Shown here: positions 11,184 through 21,800 of the stretch, piece after piece | Layout: each line of letters begins with the position of its first letter | Position numbering within the stretch: the first letter of the stretch is position 1 | Source: Fasciola hepatica | Lineage: Eukaryota > Platyhelminthes > Trematoda > Plagiorchiida > Fasciolidae | NCBI GenBank assembly: GCA_948099385.1 | Contig: CANUEZ040000179.1 | Location: 12,170,001-12,234,000 of the forward strand | Length of the DNA stretch: 64,000 bases | Direction: 5' to 3' | The notes under the pieces: generated by a model | Databases searched by the model: none | Told to the model about the DNA's origin: nothing | Seen by the model: the letters and a program-made list of their open reading frames with translations, nothing else | Translations under genes and position numbers: made by a program

Positions 11184-11198
11184 GTACTGAGTACTGAG

Positions 11199-11477
11199 TT
11201 GACATTATATTCCACTCTGTTTCATTTCGTAATTGGAAGTGATTATGTAACTACTGAATATCCACCTCCGGATGTAATGTTTGCATTTGGTTTCCATTCT
11301 GGTCTCAGTGACCGTATTGTTGGACTCACAGACTTCGCCACTGCCCTTGGTTTACAGAATATTAATTTCCTTGTAAGAATCAATGCTTGTCCCAGTCTGT
11401 GTTCCGTTAATGACCCCAACCTGTGTAACGTCTTTTGGTGTTCCGTAACTGACGCATCTCACATTAAATCCCAGTAG
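11199..11477 (+). other. Unidentified 92-codon open frame beside the LINE nest
   Basis: The frame immediately after the RTE-like insertion reads SDYVTTEYPPPDVMFAFGF and then a LTDFATALGLQNINFLVRI stretch before ending at a SINE. It may be the continuation of the outer retroelement or an older element. I do not recognise it, and there is no splice evidence for a host exon. Confidence 0.3.
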
Positions 11478-11482
11478 GTCGG

Positions 11483-11600
11483 GTGGGGTAACGAGCCGGA
11501 AGACAGTGGGGACTATTGTCTACCATTAAGGTAATCGGTAATGGCGGGGATTTGAGGTGGTAACCAAACGCTCTAAACCATTCGACCAACGGCAGTGCCA
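11483..11600 (-). mobile_element. tRNA-derived SINE, family 2, copy 1
   Basis: On the minus strand the head TGGTCGAATGGTTTAGAGCG resembles a tRNA A box, followed by a damaged B-box region (CAAATCC). The body then contains a tggtagac block and a gccggctcgtta-like end. The same order occurs on the plus strand at 14425-14580, where the B box GGTTCGAGTCC is intact. Confidence 0.6.
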
Positions 11601-14424
11601 GTTAAGAACCTTGTTTCTATGTCACTAGCCCGCTAATAAACTGCCCACTTCTATGCATCCCACAACCACTAATCTGCTCGACGGAAAAACCTCGCCGAGG
11701 TGACTTTTCACCAGATGTACATAACTCCGGTCTCAGCAAGCTCTCCTGGTTTATTAACGGTCGTTCTTTAATACACAGGACTGTATGTTTAACTCTGTTA
11801 TTCGTTATCTGACGTTCCAGTTGGCCCATATCATTTCGTTCGTTTTTGGAAACTCAGTTCCACTACTTCCATGGTGATATTTGATGTAGAATCGGCTCAG
11901 TCTTCCATCTACTGGTGGCTTGTATTACCTTGAAACTGTGGATCGCATCTGGAACAGTCTCGTGCTGTTATTTAGTTGATCCAGAAAATCTTGCAGGAGA
12001 CAGGAGCCCTCAGTCATTCGTACATGCTAGAATCAAGGACTATGATCATTTCCATAACAAACGTGATCAGAAATTATGAACCTGTCAACGATAAAAGTTC
12101 ATGAAAATTAGTCCAAGGTCAAACGTCCGCGGATCCGAAGGAACTCCCACAGTGCCCTATAATGATTCAGACTGCTGAGATGAGGAACTTCGGTGGAGAT
12201 ATCCTAGTGAAACTCCTTAGTTTTGAATTTACTTGAATGATTGTGGAGCATTTATGAAAAACCGTCTTCTAGAGTCAATTTCTAAGGACTTAATCACCAC
12301 TAATTGTTACACCTTTATAGCTCCTTCATGGCGATGCGAGTGCGATTCTTGTGGACACCAATCAAGCGGAATTTCCAGATATCGCATTGATCACACAACC
12401 AGAAGTGTAGAGGAAAATTTGACCTCTGTTGATAAAGCTTTTTCGATTGTGTCCGACTTCGTTGGTATGAGACTAGCCGCTTCTTAGCCTTTCTAGGTTT
12501 TTTTTCGCTCGAGTCAGTTTACTTCGTATCCTGCCCGTCTAGTAGATGCGCTGTTAGTAGATGTAATCGGTTTTGAACACGGTTCTGAACGTCAGCAAAT
12601 AAAATAAACGAAACGTATATATGAAATTCTCCAGGCATACCGACAGCAATGGTTCTGGGTGGTCAAGTCGGAAATCCGCGGTCATAGAAATGTGAGATTT
12701 AAATAAAAGGCACTCCGGCTGAACTGGGAAATAACCACATAATGTCAAAGGAGAACACAGCAAAGATCTAAAAACATTGATAAATTGTCCATGAACATAG
12801 AAAATGCATAGTCTGAAGTCAACGAATTTTGACTAGTCATAATGAGTTAATCTCTTCAGTCGAAAGCCGAAACACAGCAGATCATATAAACTGAAAAACA
12901 GCGTTTGCCAACTGTCAATAGAAAGTAGTGTAAAACAGGGTGATAATATATACAACGTAGAGCAAGCATGTATGAACAAATAATGAAGTGAGACGTTTTG
13001 TTCAACCTACTGCCCGCTTCGGCATGCTTGTACGGAATCAGAGATTCTTGGTCCGTCTTTCAGTCCGTTGCGAGTCATTTCGGGAAACATGCAGTATTCA
13101 CGGATGGAACCCACTATCCCGCTAGTTTCAGATGGATTATGTGGTTCGCTTTGCTCAACTGCGATTGCATTTAGATTCGTCAACCAACTCACATGTCTTT
13201 GTTTTTTGCCCCTCATTTGTTTGCAGTTTTGAATCCGCTTTGCTTGCTGCCTACGAGGATTATGAGGCATCGGTTCTGGTCCAGTTTGCCACTAAACTCA
13301 CGTGAGTCGGTCTTTGAGGATGTCGGAAAGCTTCCCCGAACGCCAGTGCCGTGTGCATTTCATCTCAACAGTAGCAGATTGTTCCCACCACACTGTTCCA
13401 ACCTGTTGTCATGGTTCCTACTTAAACGGCAATCGTACATGTGCTCTGTCATCGTCTACAGTTGTGACAAAGTAGAATAATTATTATTCATGTCAATCCT
13501 CACTGTGATAGTACATCAGTACAAAAGCATTTTTATTGATTTGTCAAACGCTATGTTATCAAACTCGCCCTGTTTTTATGCTATTAGTTTTGAACCAAAC
13601 CACTTGGAGTGACCAAATTTGATATGCTGGTGTGCTGACCTACCACTATATCAAATATGCACAAGGATTTTAAGCACGGGACAGATAAATCGGTTTATTT
13701 CTGAAATAGAGCCTGACAGCTCCTGAAACGATGGCAAAACCCCCAACTGGTTTGGAAACGCAACGCCCTTGGTCGGTAATGTCTCATTTTTGATACCTTT
13801 TCGGCACACCAAAACCACTCCATGCCACATCACGGGTGAGTTTTTCGTCCCAGTTGCGAGGCTTGCTAGTCTTGTGCGAGTCAAGTGAACAGCTGTGACC
13901 TTCTGCGGTGGAGGTGTATCGGAAAGGTTTGGTTACTGTACTCCGGGTCATGATCGCTAAATAATCAGTAGTGACTACTAAAAGAATACGAGAAGCTACT
14001 AAACGACATGAAAACCTGTAGATCTCATGATTCCACCTGTCTTTCCACGAACCCATCGTCGTCACCCAGCATGAAACGCTGAACCCTACCCACGTTTTTT
14101 ATTACATTGTAAATGAACTTTCCGCCTGGACAATGACCAAACAACTACATTATTGTTACGTGTGCTATTTATCATTGAAAGCAACTTGTCTCGCTCCAGC
14201 GTTTTTCCCCATCACACGCCTCTGAAATCTCCGTGGTTCCGGTGACATCTTGTTTTTCCTCTTTATGTCATTCGCCCCTCATCCTGTGGACAGCGCTGAG
14301 GTTAATTTAGCTTGGAAACGCTCACCAGTGCTCAGCTGCGATGACCTGAATATCAAACTGGTAAGTCAGTCAACCAGTCTAAACCCAGTCTTGGTTTGCT
14401 ATTGTGATCATTCATCTTTCATTG
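11601..14424. other. Unannotated stretch
   Basis: No confident gene or element recognised. The open frames at 12233-12487 (+), 13193-13480 (+), 13007-13270 (-) and 13784-14065 (-) have no domain or splice support. Confidence 0.45.
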
Positions 14425-14580
14425 AGGCAAGCAGACTTCGTGTGATCGAGGGGTTTAGCGTTTACTTACCACCTCGGAGGTTCGAGTCCCACCGCTGACG
14501 TCGGTCACTTCAATGGTAGACGGCAGTTCGCTGTCGTCCGGCTCATTGCCACGGCTGACCTACTGAGACCTTAAGTAGTC
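14425..14580 (+). mobile_element. tRNA-derived SINE, family 2, copy 2
   Basis: An A-box-like GATCGAGGGGTTTAGCG is followed after about 30 bp by a clear B box (GGTTCGAGTCC, 14479-14489) and then a body with tcaatggtagacgg and tcgtccggctcattgcc. The internal pol III promoter layout is that of a tRNA-derived SINE. It is not a tRNA gene, because no acceptor stem pairs around it. Confidence 0.65.
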
Positions 14581-15655
14581 CTCCATCACTCAGTTATCAG
14601 GTTTAATTTGGCGTTTATCAATGATAGCACAGCAGGTCTTTGATGCTATTGGGTGTACTGCTTCCACTGCGCGCGTGCGCAATCGTCATGGGAAATGAAT
14701 AGCTTGAATATTATTTTTGAATTCCGTGTTATCGTAGTGGTTTTCGAAGTGCTACATGGGATTTTTAATGATCCTTAGGATAGGGGAACAAACCAGCTTC
14801 ACGAATAAATGCGTCTATATTGAAATAAAACCGTGCTCAGGTAAATCAAGCGACAGAATAACAAGCACTGGGAAGACACGATTAGAAATGCGAGTCTGAG
14901 GACACAACAATATTCGTCGCCCATCGCTGCACGTGCTTATTGTTGGCTTTTCCGTTGTTAGTCAACAAGGACAGTCGGTACGTGTGCCTCTCCGTTTATC
15001 GTTGTCCAGTTTCTCTATGGGAGCACGGGGACGCGATTTACCTGCGTCGTGTTCATCGTGATCACGCATGCCCAAATTATTAATAATTGAATTGGAGTTC
15101 GTTTCTTGGCTCCGATGTCTGTGTATTCCGCTAGCCTCTCACGCGGTCGCGAACGGTCCTCTCAGAGTCAACTGCACAGCAATCATGCACAATTTTCTGA
15201 GATTGTTATCGTCGTGCTCCCTCGTGACGGTAAGCAATGTGACTGAGACCCAAACTTCAAGGTTTGAAAGGTATGTTGAACGCTAGATCCGTATATTTCG
15301 TTCGATGCTGGGATGACCTTCAAGGGGACAAGGCATAAGTTCAGTATAGTTTAAGGAGCCACGATTTTCGTACCACGCAAGAAACATCCATCCACTGGTG
15401 ATAGCTCATGAAAAAAAACGTAGAACTGGAGAATAGGGCAAGTCATTTTAATTCTGATGAGGCCATTCGTTACAAAGAAATTTTCATGAAGCTTAATATA
15501 TCATCTTCAGCAGTAGCTTTTTGGTGTTACTCGTCTACGACCTCCGAAATTGCCTCACTAACATTTGCCAAACAATATCCCTGCGCTGCTCGGTTTCGTC
15601 TTGGTAGAGTAGATATAGCCCATCCACGGCTATATTTTTAAATTCATCTAGAAAA
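14581..15655. other. Unannotated stretch
   Basis: No gene or element recognised. It could include eroded parts of the gypsy-type element that follows, but no RT or protease motif was found. Confidence 0.4.
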
Positions 15656-16130
15656 GAACTTTAGTGTAGCTATCTGTTTCTACAGTAAATGGCCTCAGGT
15701 ACTTACGTGCGGTCAAGTAACAATGGTGAGCATCATTAGGTGGTTACTACACGTTTTATGTCTAAGCCGGAAGAAATGGTCGCCGACAACGGCCTGCAGT
15801 TTACAAACCAAGGGTTTAAGTCCTATTTGAAAATTGGTGCAATGTGGACTGGCCAGTCATGCAGTCAGTTGGGTTAGGGTTCGATTCAGCAGATTCCAAA
15901 CGGAATGTACTTGTTGGTTAAAACACATCGTACACGGTTGAGAAACGACGTGACCGGGATGAGTAACGACGGGAAAATTTCTAGACCCGCTGATCCTCAT
16001 TCGTTCTCCGTACTGTCTACCACCCGCGTATTGTACGTCCTCCCACCTTGGCGTATTATTCGGAAAATTTCGCTGGGAACCTTATTTTCTACTGATTTTC
16101 GCTTGTCTGTACTCATCGTAGTTAGATGAG
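15656..16130 (+). pseudogene. Ty3/gypsy-type integrase remnant
   Basis: The integrase core is readable across a frameshift. FYSKWPQV near 15685 corresponds to the VD..SKWPE motif. MSKPEEMVADNGLQFTNQGFKSYLKIGA (15760-15845, in a second frame) corresponds to the PE..VSDNG.QFTS..F motif with the second catalytic Asp. Further on, a P..RIIRKISLGTLFST stretch (about 16040-16100) resembles the P..(K)SPAE.LF block at the end of the core. Stops and shifts make it a dead fragment of an LTR retrotransposon. No LTRs were seen. Confidence 0.72.
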
Positions 16131-17658
16131 CTCGGAATATAAATTACCGCTGACGGTGCGGTCATCCCAATTGCTACTTGCTTGTGCATTTGATTGGGGA
16201 TATAACAATGTGATCATTGCTTTTCCTTCGTTTCCCGTCCAATAAATGGGGTAAATACCATTGTAGAAACTGACTAATGTGGTATTGAGGAGCATCAGCT
16301 AACTTCCCCGAGATTAGGATTGTAGTATGCAAGGATCAGGGTCTTCCGTTGGGGTCGCTCATGTTCGATCTGCAAAATACAAAAACGTAGAAAACCCCGT
16401 GAGCACTCAGGCTCAGTAAGTGTATCAAGGGGATCTTTCACTCACATTAGTCAAACGCAAATACGGCTGCCCACAGCTTGCTCACTACACAACTCCCCGT
16501 CAACGAAAGAACCACTGTCCGCAGTGTTATTTACTCCTGCATCACCCACAAACCAGGGGCATTCGGTTCATAGGGACATCTCATTGGGTAGACCATTTCA
16601 CAAGACCACCGTCGGTCACAGTGCGTCATGACTTAGATGTAGCCTACCACAATAATAAGTGTTCGAATTCAGAACTCGAGAATGATAATTTGTATTCTCT
16701 ATTAGTACTTGCCATCTTCTATCGTTTCGTTCGACCTCAGTGTATTGCCAAATTGCTTGTGAATAAATCCACAGATATCCATTCTTCTTTCAACAACCTT
16801 TCAGCATCATTTTTGGTCATTTTTCAAGAACAAGCTGTCCATCCATTGCGTTTTGACATTCCCATTATCTTGCGGCGAATCGTGTCCGGACGTTGTTGAT
16901 ACGCATCATTAGAAATAAATTCTACTTCTATCTTGATATTAAATGATTCCGTGTGCTTTTTTATTATTTTAGCTTCGATTGTCCACGTTCTTGGCTGCAC
17001 GGAATGTGTTGGCTGTGTGTCTTCGTCTGTTGGGTATTCGACCACTGCGTAGGATTTGAGGTGACTGAGGTTGGTTGAGCGGTACGCGCATGGATTAAAC
17101 GAAGACCCACCCAGATCAGTTCGAGTAATTTCTAATCTCATCTCGCCTGGCCTCCGTCACCCTCTCTTACAAACACACATACACATGTACATAGTACCCG
17201 AACTATTTGTAACATGATGGGGACTTTTCTATTCCCTTCCGCATATGAGCTCACAATTGTCCCTAGTCCATCCTCTCAGAACACTTCCCGTTCATTCATG
17301 TCGTATTTAATTCCCACGAAGGTCTTTTCATGTACTAAATACGAACCTCATAACAATATCACGGTCCACGTATTGAAGTGTCACTGAATCGCAGGTTTTT
17401 TTAATGATATATATGTGCACATAACTTGCTTGATTTACTGTCCTCTAGACCCCACCTTTCACGCACAAGCCTCACGTCATCCGATCAATCTCGCACTCGA
17501 AAGCACCAGAGTAGAATTTCGCCGCAGCCAGGGTTTGAACCCGAGCCTTTTCATCTCGATGCGTGCGTATTACCACTGCTCTACCCTGCTTCCGCTCTTG
17601 CTGATCCGAATCACCAACTTAAATTTGTTCAGATGTTCTCCTCTATGACAGCCAGTAT

Positions 17659-17660
<2 letters not shown>
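16131..17660. other. Unannotated stretch beside the integrase
   Basis: A 159-codon open frame at 16420-16899 (+) and others are present but show no recognisable domain. They could be eroded LTR-element sequence. A tRNA-B-box-like ggtttgaaccc on the minus strand around 17533 may mark another SINE head. Confidence 0.35.

Positions 17661-17661
<1 letters not shown>

Positions 17662-17754
<93 letters not shown>
17662..17754. repeat. (TA)n microsatellite, about 90 bp
   Basis: Uninterrupted TA dinucleotides. The Tyr/Ile dipeptide frames crossing it are artefacts. Confidence 0.97.
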
Positions 17755-18029
17755 CACCGGCACTACCAAGTGGCATCCTTGTTCGTCAGTGTCAGAGGAA
17801 ACTTTGAGTCGTTTAGTTGCAAGGCCCTGTTCCACAGGCTTTTCCCCACAAGAAGCCTACGTGTAATTATCTGTCATTATTTCTGCATTCATTGTTGACT
17901 GTCGGTGGTCGAGTGATAGATCTTTGGCCAGCAAGGATGAGCTGAGAAGTTCGAACGACTCCGGCCATGGCATCCTCCTCCTGGTAGCGGCACCAAAAGT
18001 TGAAGTCCCGAAAATATGTCATGTTATAA

Positions 18030-18222
18030 CGGTTAACCCCGGCCTGATTACTCCAATCAGAAGGAACACACGTGTCTCTGGACTAGAACAGCGTACTGAC
18101 ATTCTTTTGTGAAACGGCTTTACAAAGCAGGGCGATACGCGTACAAATCGATAAAAACACTTGATTGGATGACGCGCGCGAAGGTGACAGAAAGACTGGT
18201 CAGTCACTTCCGCCTCGATAAG
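18030..18222 (-). repeat. Dispersed repeat family A, copy 2
   Basis: Reverse-complement copy of the 515-705 and 27682-27873 repeat. It shares gcttatcg-gg-ggaa and gaccagtctttctgt blocks, and a cgtttcac (variant of ccgttcc) block. Confidence 0.65.
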
Positions 18223-18242
18223 CATGAGCGGACATCAGCTGG

Positions 18243-18670
18243 GGTCACTCTGCGGTAGAGAGCACTTTCGAGACATTGATTAGAAAATCTTCGTATTGTT
18301 CATCGTCATTCGCAGGTGGAAAACGTATTTTTCCGCCGCAGGTATCAGAGATGTTGAAGCCAAAATGCTACTGTTGATTTTAGTAGCATATGCAGAAATT
18401 TGAACCTCCGGGCTGGATGCTGTACTGGGAAACACCGTACAGTGTTTTTTAAAGTCGTGAAAAAAAATGTTGGAGGTGTGCCCCAGCCCATCTGAACTGC
18501 ATTCTGCACCGGGCTACTTTTGTGCCTCTCAGTAGGCAAATTATCAAAAAATTCTCTTGAGCCCAGCGAGGCCAGCATGATTGCTTAGACCGTGTATTTT
18601 GCACGCAGAAAAAATTCTCGCACGTAAAAGCTGCCGTGAAACCAAGATTATGGACGGGTAAATATGAAGA
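18243..18670 (+). repeat. Three-arm repeat family D, arms X then Y-inverted
   Basis: 18243-18420 (arm X) matches the reverse complement of 26525-26715. 18445-18670 matches the reverse complement of 24225-24430 (arm Y). The two arms meet at aaacaccgtacagtgtttt, close to the 16-bp perfect palindrome AACACTGTACAGTGTT. No coding capacity. The family is non-autonomous and of unknown class. Confidence 0.75.
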
Positions 18671-19900
18671 TGTAGTCGATTCCTCGGTGCTCTGCAAGGA
18701 GTTGGTTTAGTTTAAATGTTATGACGCTAGATCGCTTTCCGACAGTTGCATAGTGTGCAGTATCAAGTTAATGTTATCAACGCCGATTCCGTCTGTATAT
18801 ATCACACAATTAAAAACTTGAATCCGTACAGGTTGTGAAAGAATGGACAATATGATCCATGTGGTACATATAAAATATCTTGAAGGCATGTAAATCTTAT
18901 TTCAAAAAATTCCTGGTGTGAACCATTATCAGTATTACCCCTCAAACAAAGAATCCGATGTTGTAGCCTCTCTAATGCCATAATTTTTTTCTATCACTCA
19001 TCGGGAACCGTAAATATGTCATGAAGTGTTAAATAATGAACCCACGAGTTTAGTTATGTCAGCAAAATACTCGCTAAATACTTCAGCCACAAGCGGTATC
19101 CCACTCCCAACCAGAAATCAGTTAACCAATTGCAATACAACTCGTCGTTACGGTCCAAACTACAGCTTATCGTACGGCGTACTTGAATACACGTCCCTTC
19201 TTACATGCATGCTTCTGTTCGACTACTATTACTGGGCGCAACTGGTGTTCAGCTTTGATCGGTCGTTTATTAATCAGCCAAATCAACACCACCAATCCGA
19301 CTACGGGTTAGATGTATTTGACTGCAATAATTTGATTCAAAAGACCTCATTAGGTTGTCAGATAAGGATGGATGATAAACTCTTCACACACGGTGATTCT
19401 CCGTTTCAACTTCGCTGGAGTGAATACTTTTGAATACAATATTGTTTGTTCTGGTAGGATGTTCAAGTGCTAAAATTATTGTGTGCATGATTATTTGCGC
19501 ATATGGTGTAACTTTTGACATACTTCGTGTTGCTTCTTAATTAGCAATAGAACACCGATAGAGTCCAAGGCGACACTGGCGGGTTATAAAAGTTGAATAA
19601 CTCAGTTTTCGTAGCGGTTCGTTGGAATTTCGTGACTTTTCCTGGTAATAAATTTCGGGCCCTTCCTCAAAAGTTCGCTGAAATCTGGTAATCGGTTCAT
19701 ACTCCAGGAAGGCCCCTAATCCGCCTCCCGGACACAAAAGCAAGGTGTTCAGGGTCTCCTCATTTCGTAAGCGACCCCTCGTATAGCTTCTCAGAAACTG
19801 AAACGTAGTATGCTAATGTTGCAAGTATTTCCCATGCAGTATCAACCAAAGAGAAATAAATAATCTATCTGATAATGTTCAAAACATTGTGAGTTATTAT
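18671..19900. other. Unannotated stretch
   Basis: A 135-codon plus-strand open frame (19026-19433) is the only long one. It starts at no recognisable promoter or splice site and shows no domain. Confidence 0.4.
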
Positions 19901-19909
19901 GAACAAAGT

Positions 19910-20110
19910 GATGTTTCACGTACGTCTTCGTGATGTTCTGAGTTTATCTCCACCCTATCTCACTCAGCCTTCCCGAATAATGGGTATACTCCACACACCA
20001 TTCAATTACACGGAGTTCAATCTCCTAAGTACCTTGGAGTGACGTTAAGCACTGATATTCTCATGTCAAATGTGTATGCGAACGGTGCTGATTTATTATT
20101 CAAATTTGAT
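19910..20110 (+). pseudogene. Short LINE reverse-transcriptase fragment
   Basis: The frame around 19981-20070 reads PKYLGVTLSTDI, preceded by HTIQLHGVQS. This matches the KYLGV block that follows the YADD box in Jockey/CR1/RTE-type reverse transcriptases. Only this block is recognisable, so the clade cannot be assigned. Confidence 0.45.
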
Positions 20111-20434
20111 AGCTCAGGCCATTTTGAGTGACAATTATCAACACGCACTATCTGTCAAGACACGGATAGTACTGTAACTATGTGGACACGAAAAAGTCAT
20201 TTGTTGTCACCATGATAACGAAGTTTCTTGTTGTTTCTTCTATAATCTAAATTTAAATACTTATCAAACGCGTTATATTACGTCAGTTGTGAAGCGCTGG
20301 AAACAATGTCATTCTATACCGACTGTTCTGATCCTTCGGCCGAGTATTTTCAATTGATTCTGCGGTAAACCTACATTCGCATTTTCCTTTGTTCCTCAAC
20401 ACATTTTACAAATCCTGCTCTGTATCCTGGCAGT

Positions 20435-20660
20435 TGCACGTCACACACATGTCACGTGAGACGTATGAGACGAGCGTGGGCGACTAAGACAAACCAGGAC
20501 AAAAGAGCTTAGCTCAATCCGGTTTCCAAATACGACCCACATGTTGTGGAAACCCTGACGGTTAAGATACCACGTCGCAGACAGGCCTTGGTTGAAAGCT
20601 GGGTTACTGAGTAAGCGTCCCCGTGTGCGTGCACACGTGCACAATCCAGCAGCAGCAGCG
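20435..20660 (+). repeat. Dispersed repeat family B, copy 2
   Basis: Shares gcgtgggcgactaagacaaa and the terminal GT-rich-to-caatccag end with the copy at 2255-2510. It ends in a short (CAG)n run. Confidence 0.6.
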
Positions 20661-21427
20661 GGATTGTTTGCATGATTTACATAGACTGAGGCCTCCTATC
20701 CTGAAAGTAGTACAGATATTTCGTGCATGAACGTGCGTGGTGCGCATATGTGACTTGGCAATGGTGTGTTCATCAACGGCATTACAGCTCAACTTCGTTA
20801 TACGCATCACCGCTTAGTTGACGCGTACGTCAGTTACGATCCCTAACCTGCCCCACTGCATTCTATTTTTGTTCGTAGCTTGTGCCCACGTGCACAGGTG
20901 CAGAGATGCACTTACCTGGTCACCCGGCTTTCATTTAAGGTCTGTCTGTTTTGTGGTCTCTTTGATCGCCAGACATGGACAACAGGTGTTTCGATCAGAC
21001 ACACTAACTCTGGCGGGACGACCTTCTCGCCTTCGAATCGGTTTTTCTGATAAAACACAATGAATACACAGGTTGCCGGGCCATGTGTTCGTACATAGTG
21101 TCTGCGTCTCATTCGAAGATCAAATATACTGCATTTTTAATCTGAGGGGTCAGGTTGCGGTGCCCAAGGCATAACAACAACAACGACGTGTATGCCATTC
21201 GGACGGAAGTCACATTGATAAGCACCGGCTACATCACCCGTTGCACGAAGCCGGTTTTATCTCGTGGTCACGTGCATGCACGCACAAAAGTAGTGGCCAC
21301 TGCCAAAACATTTTGACCTGCAAGTGCAGTGATCTGGATCGCGCATGCCTTGTGTGGCCGTGTGTCACGGCTGTGCTGAGTACGGCTGCTATGACGGGAG
21401 AACTGAGCGGTTGTTCTCAGCTTTAAT

Positions 21428-21800
21428 CTCATCTGAATCGAATGGAGCGTGCATGGACGGGGAGTCCATTTTTAAAATCACACGGTAATCCTCCAAAGTT
21501 AGTTCGTCGGTTAACACGGCTAACCGTCAGAACAAGAACGCAAGGTCCCAAGTATGGATTTTCGATATGAGTAGTATGGCATTTTATGGACTCCCCGTCC
21601 ATACACGCTCCATTCGATTCAAACGAGATTATAGCTGTAAAACAACTGTGGGGGTGCTCAAGTATAAGGATGATTGGGCGGAAGAGTACCGGATACGCAT
21701 ACCTGATGGGCGGCAATAACCGCGAAACCGGTTGTGTGCTTCCGGGGAAATTTTGTCCTGTCATCCAGATACAATGCCATGCTACTCATATAGGACGAGC
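21428..21800 (+). mobile_element. Hammerhead-bearing repeat family E, copy 1 (Penelope/retrozyme-like)
   Basis: The segment 21588-21790 is homologous to the reverse complement of 37690-37870. Shared blocks include gagtaccggrtacgcatacc, the hammerhead core, and cttccggggaaattttgtcc. Its left side carries an inverted repeat: 21428-21473 pairs with 21588-21633, about 46 bp with few mismatches. Hammerheads in the terminal repeats of Penelope-like elements and in retrozymes are established knowledge. No RT is present here, so the class is inferred. Confidence 0.6.
21686..21747 (+). ncRNA. Decayed type I hammerhead ribozyme
   Basis: The core is CTGATGG at 21703-21709 (A9 changed to G), stem II GCGG/CCGC at 21710-21723, GAAA at 21724-21727, a two-base-pair stem III, and NUH site GTT at 21731-21733. 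The A9G change probably destroys activity. Its sister at 37718-37778 keeps the consensus base. Confidence 0.6.

Noticed and set aside
16420..16899. 159-codon plus-strand open frame after the gypsy integrase
   Set aside because: No motif of an LTR element or host protein could be recognised; kept only as unannotated sequence.
17570..17835. Tyr-Ile repeat proteins
   Set aside because: They are translations of the (TA)n microsatellite.
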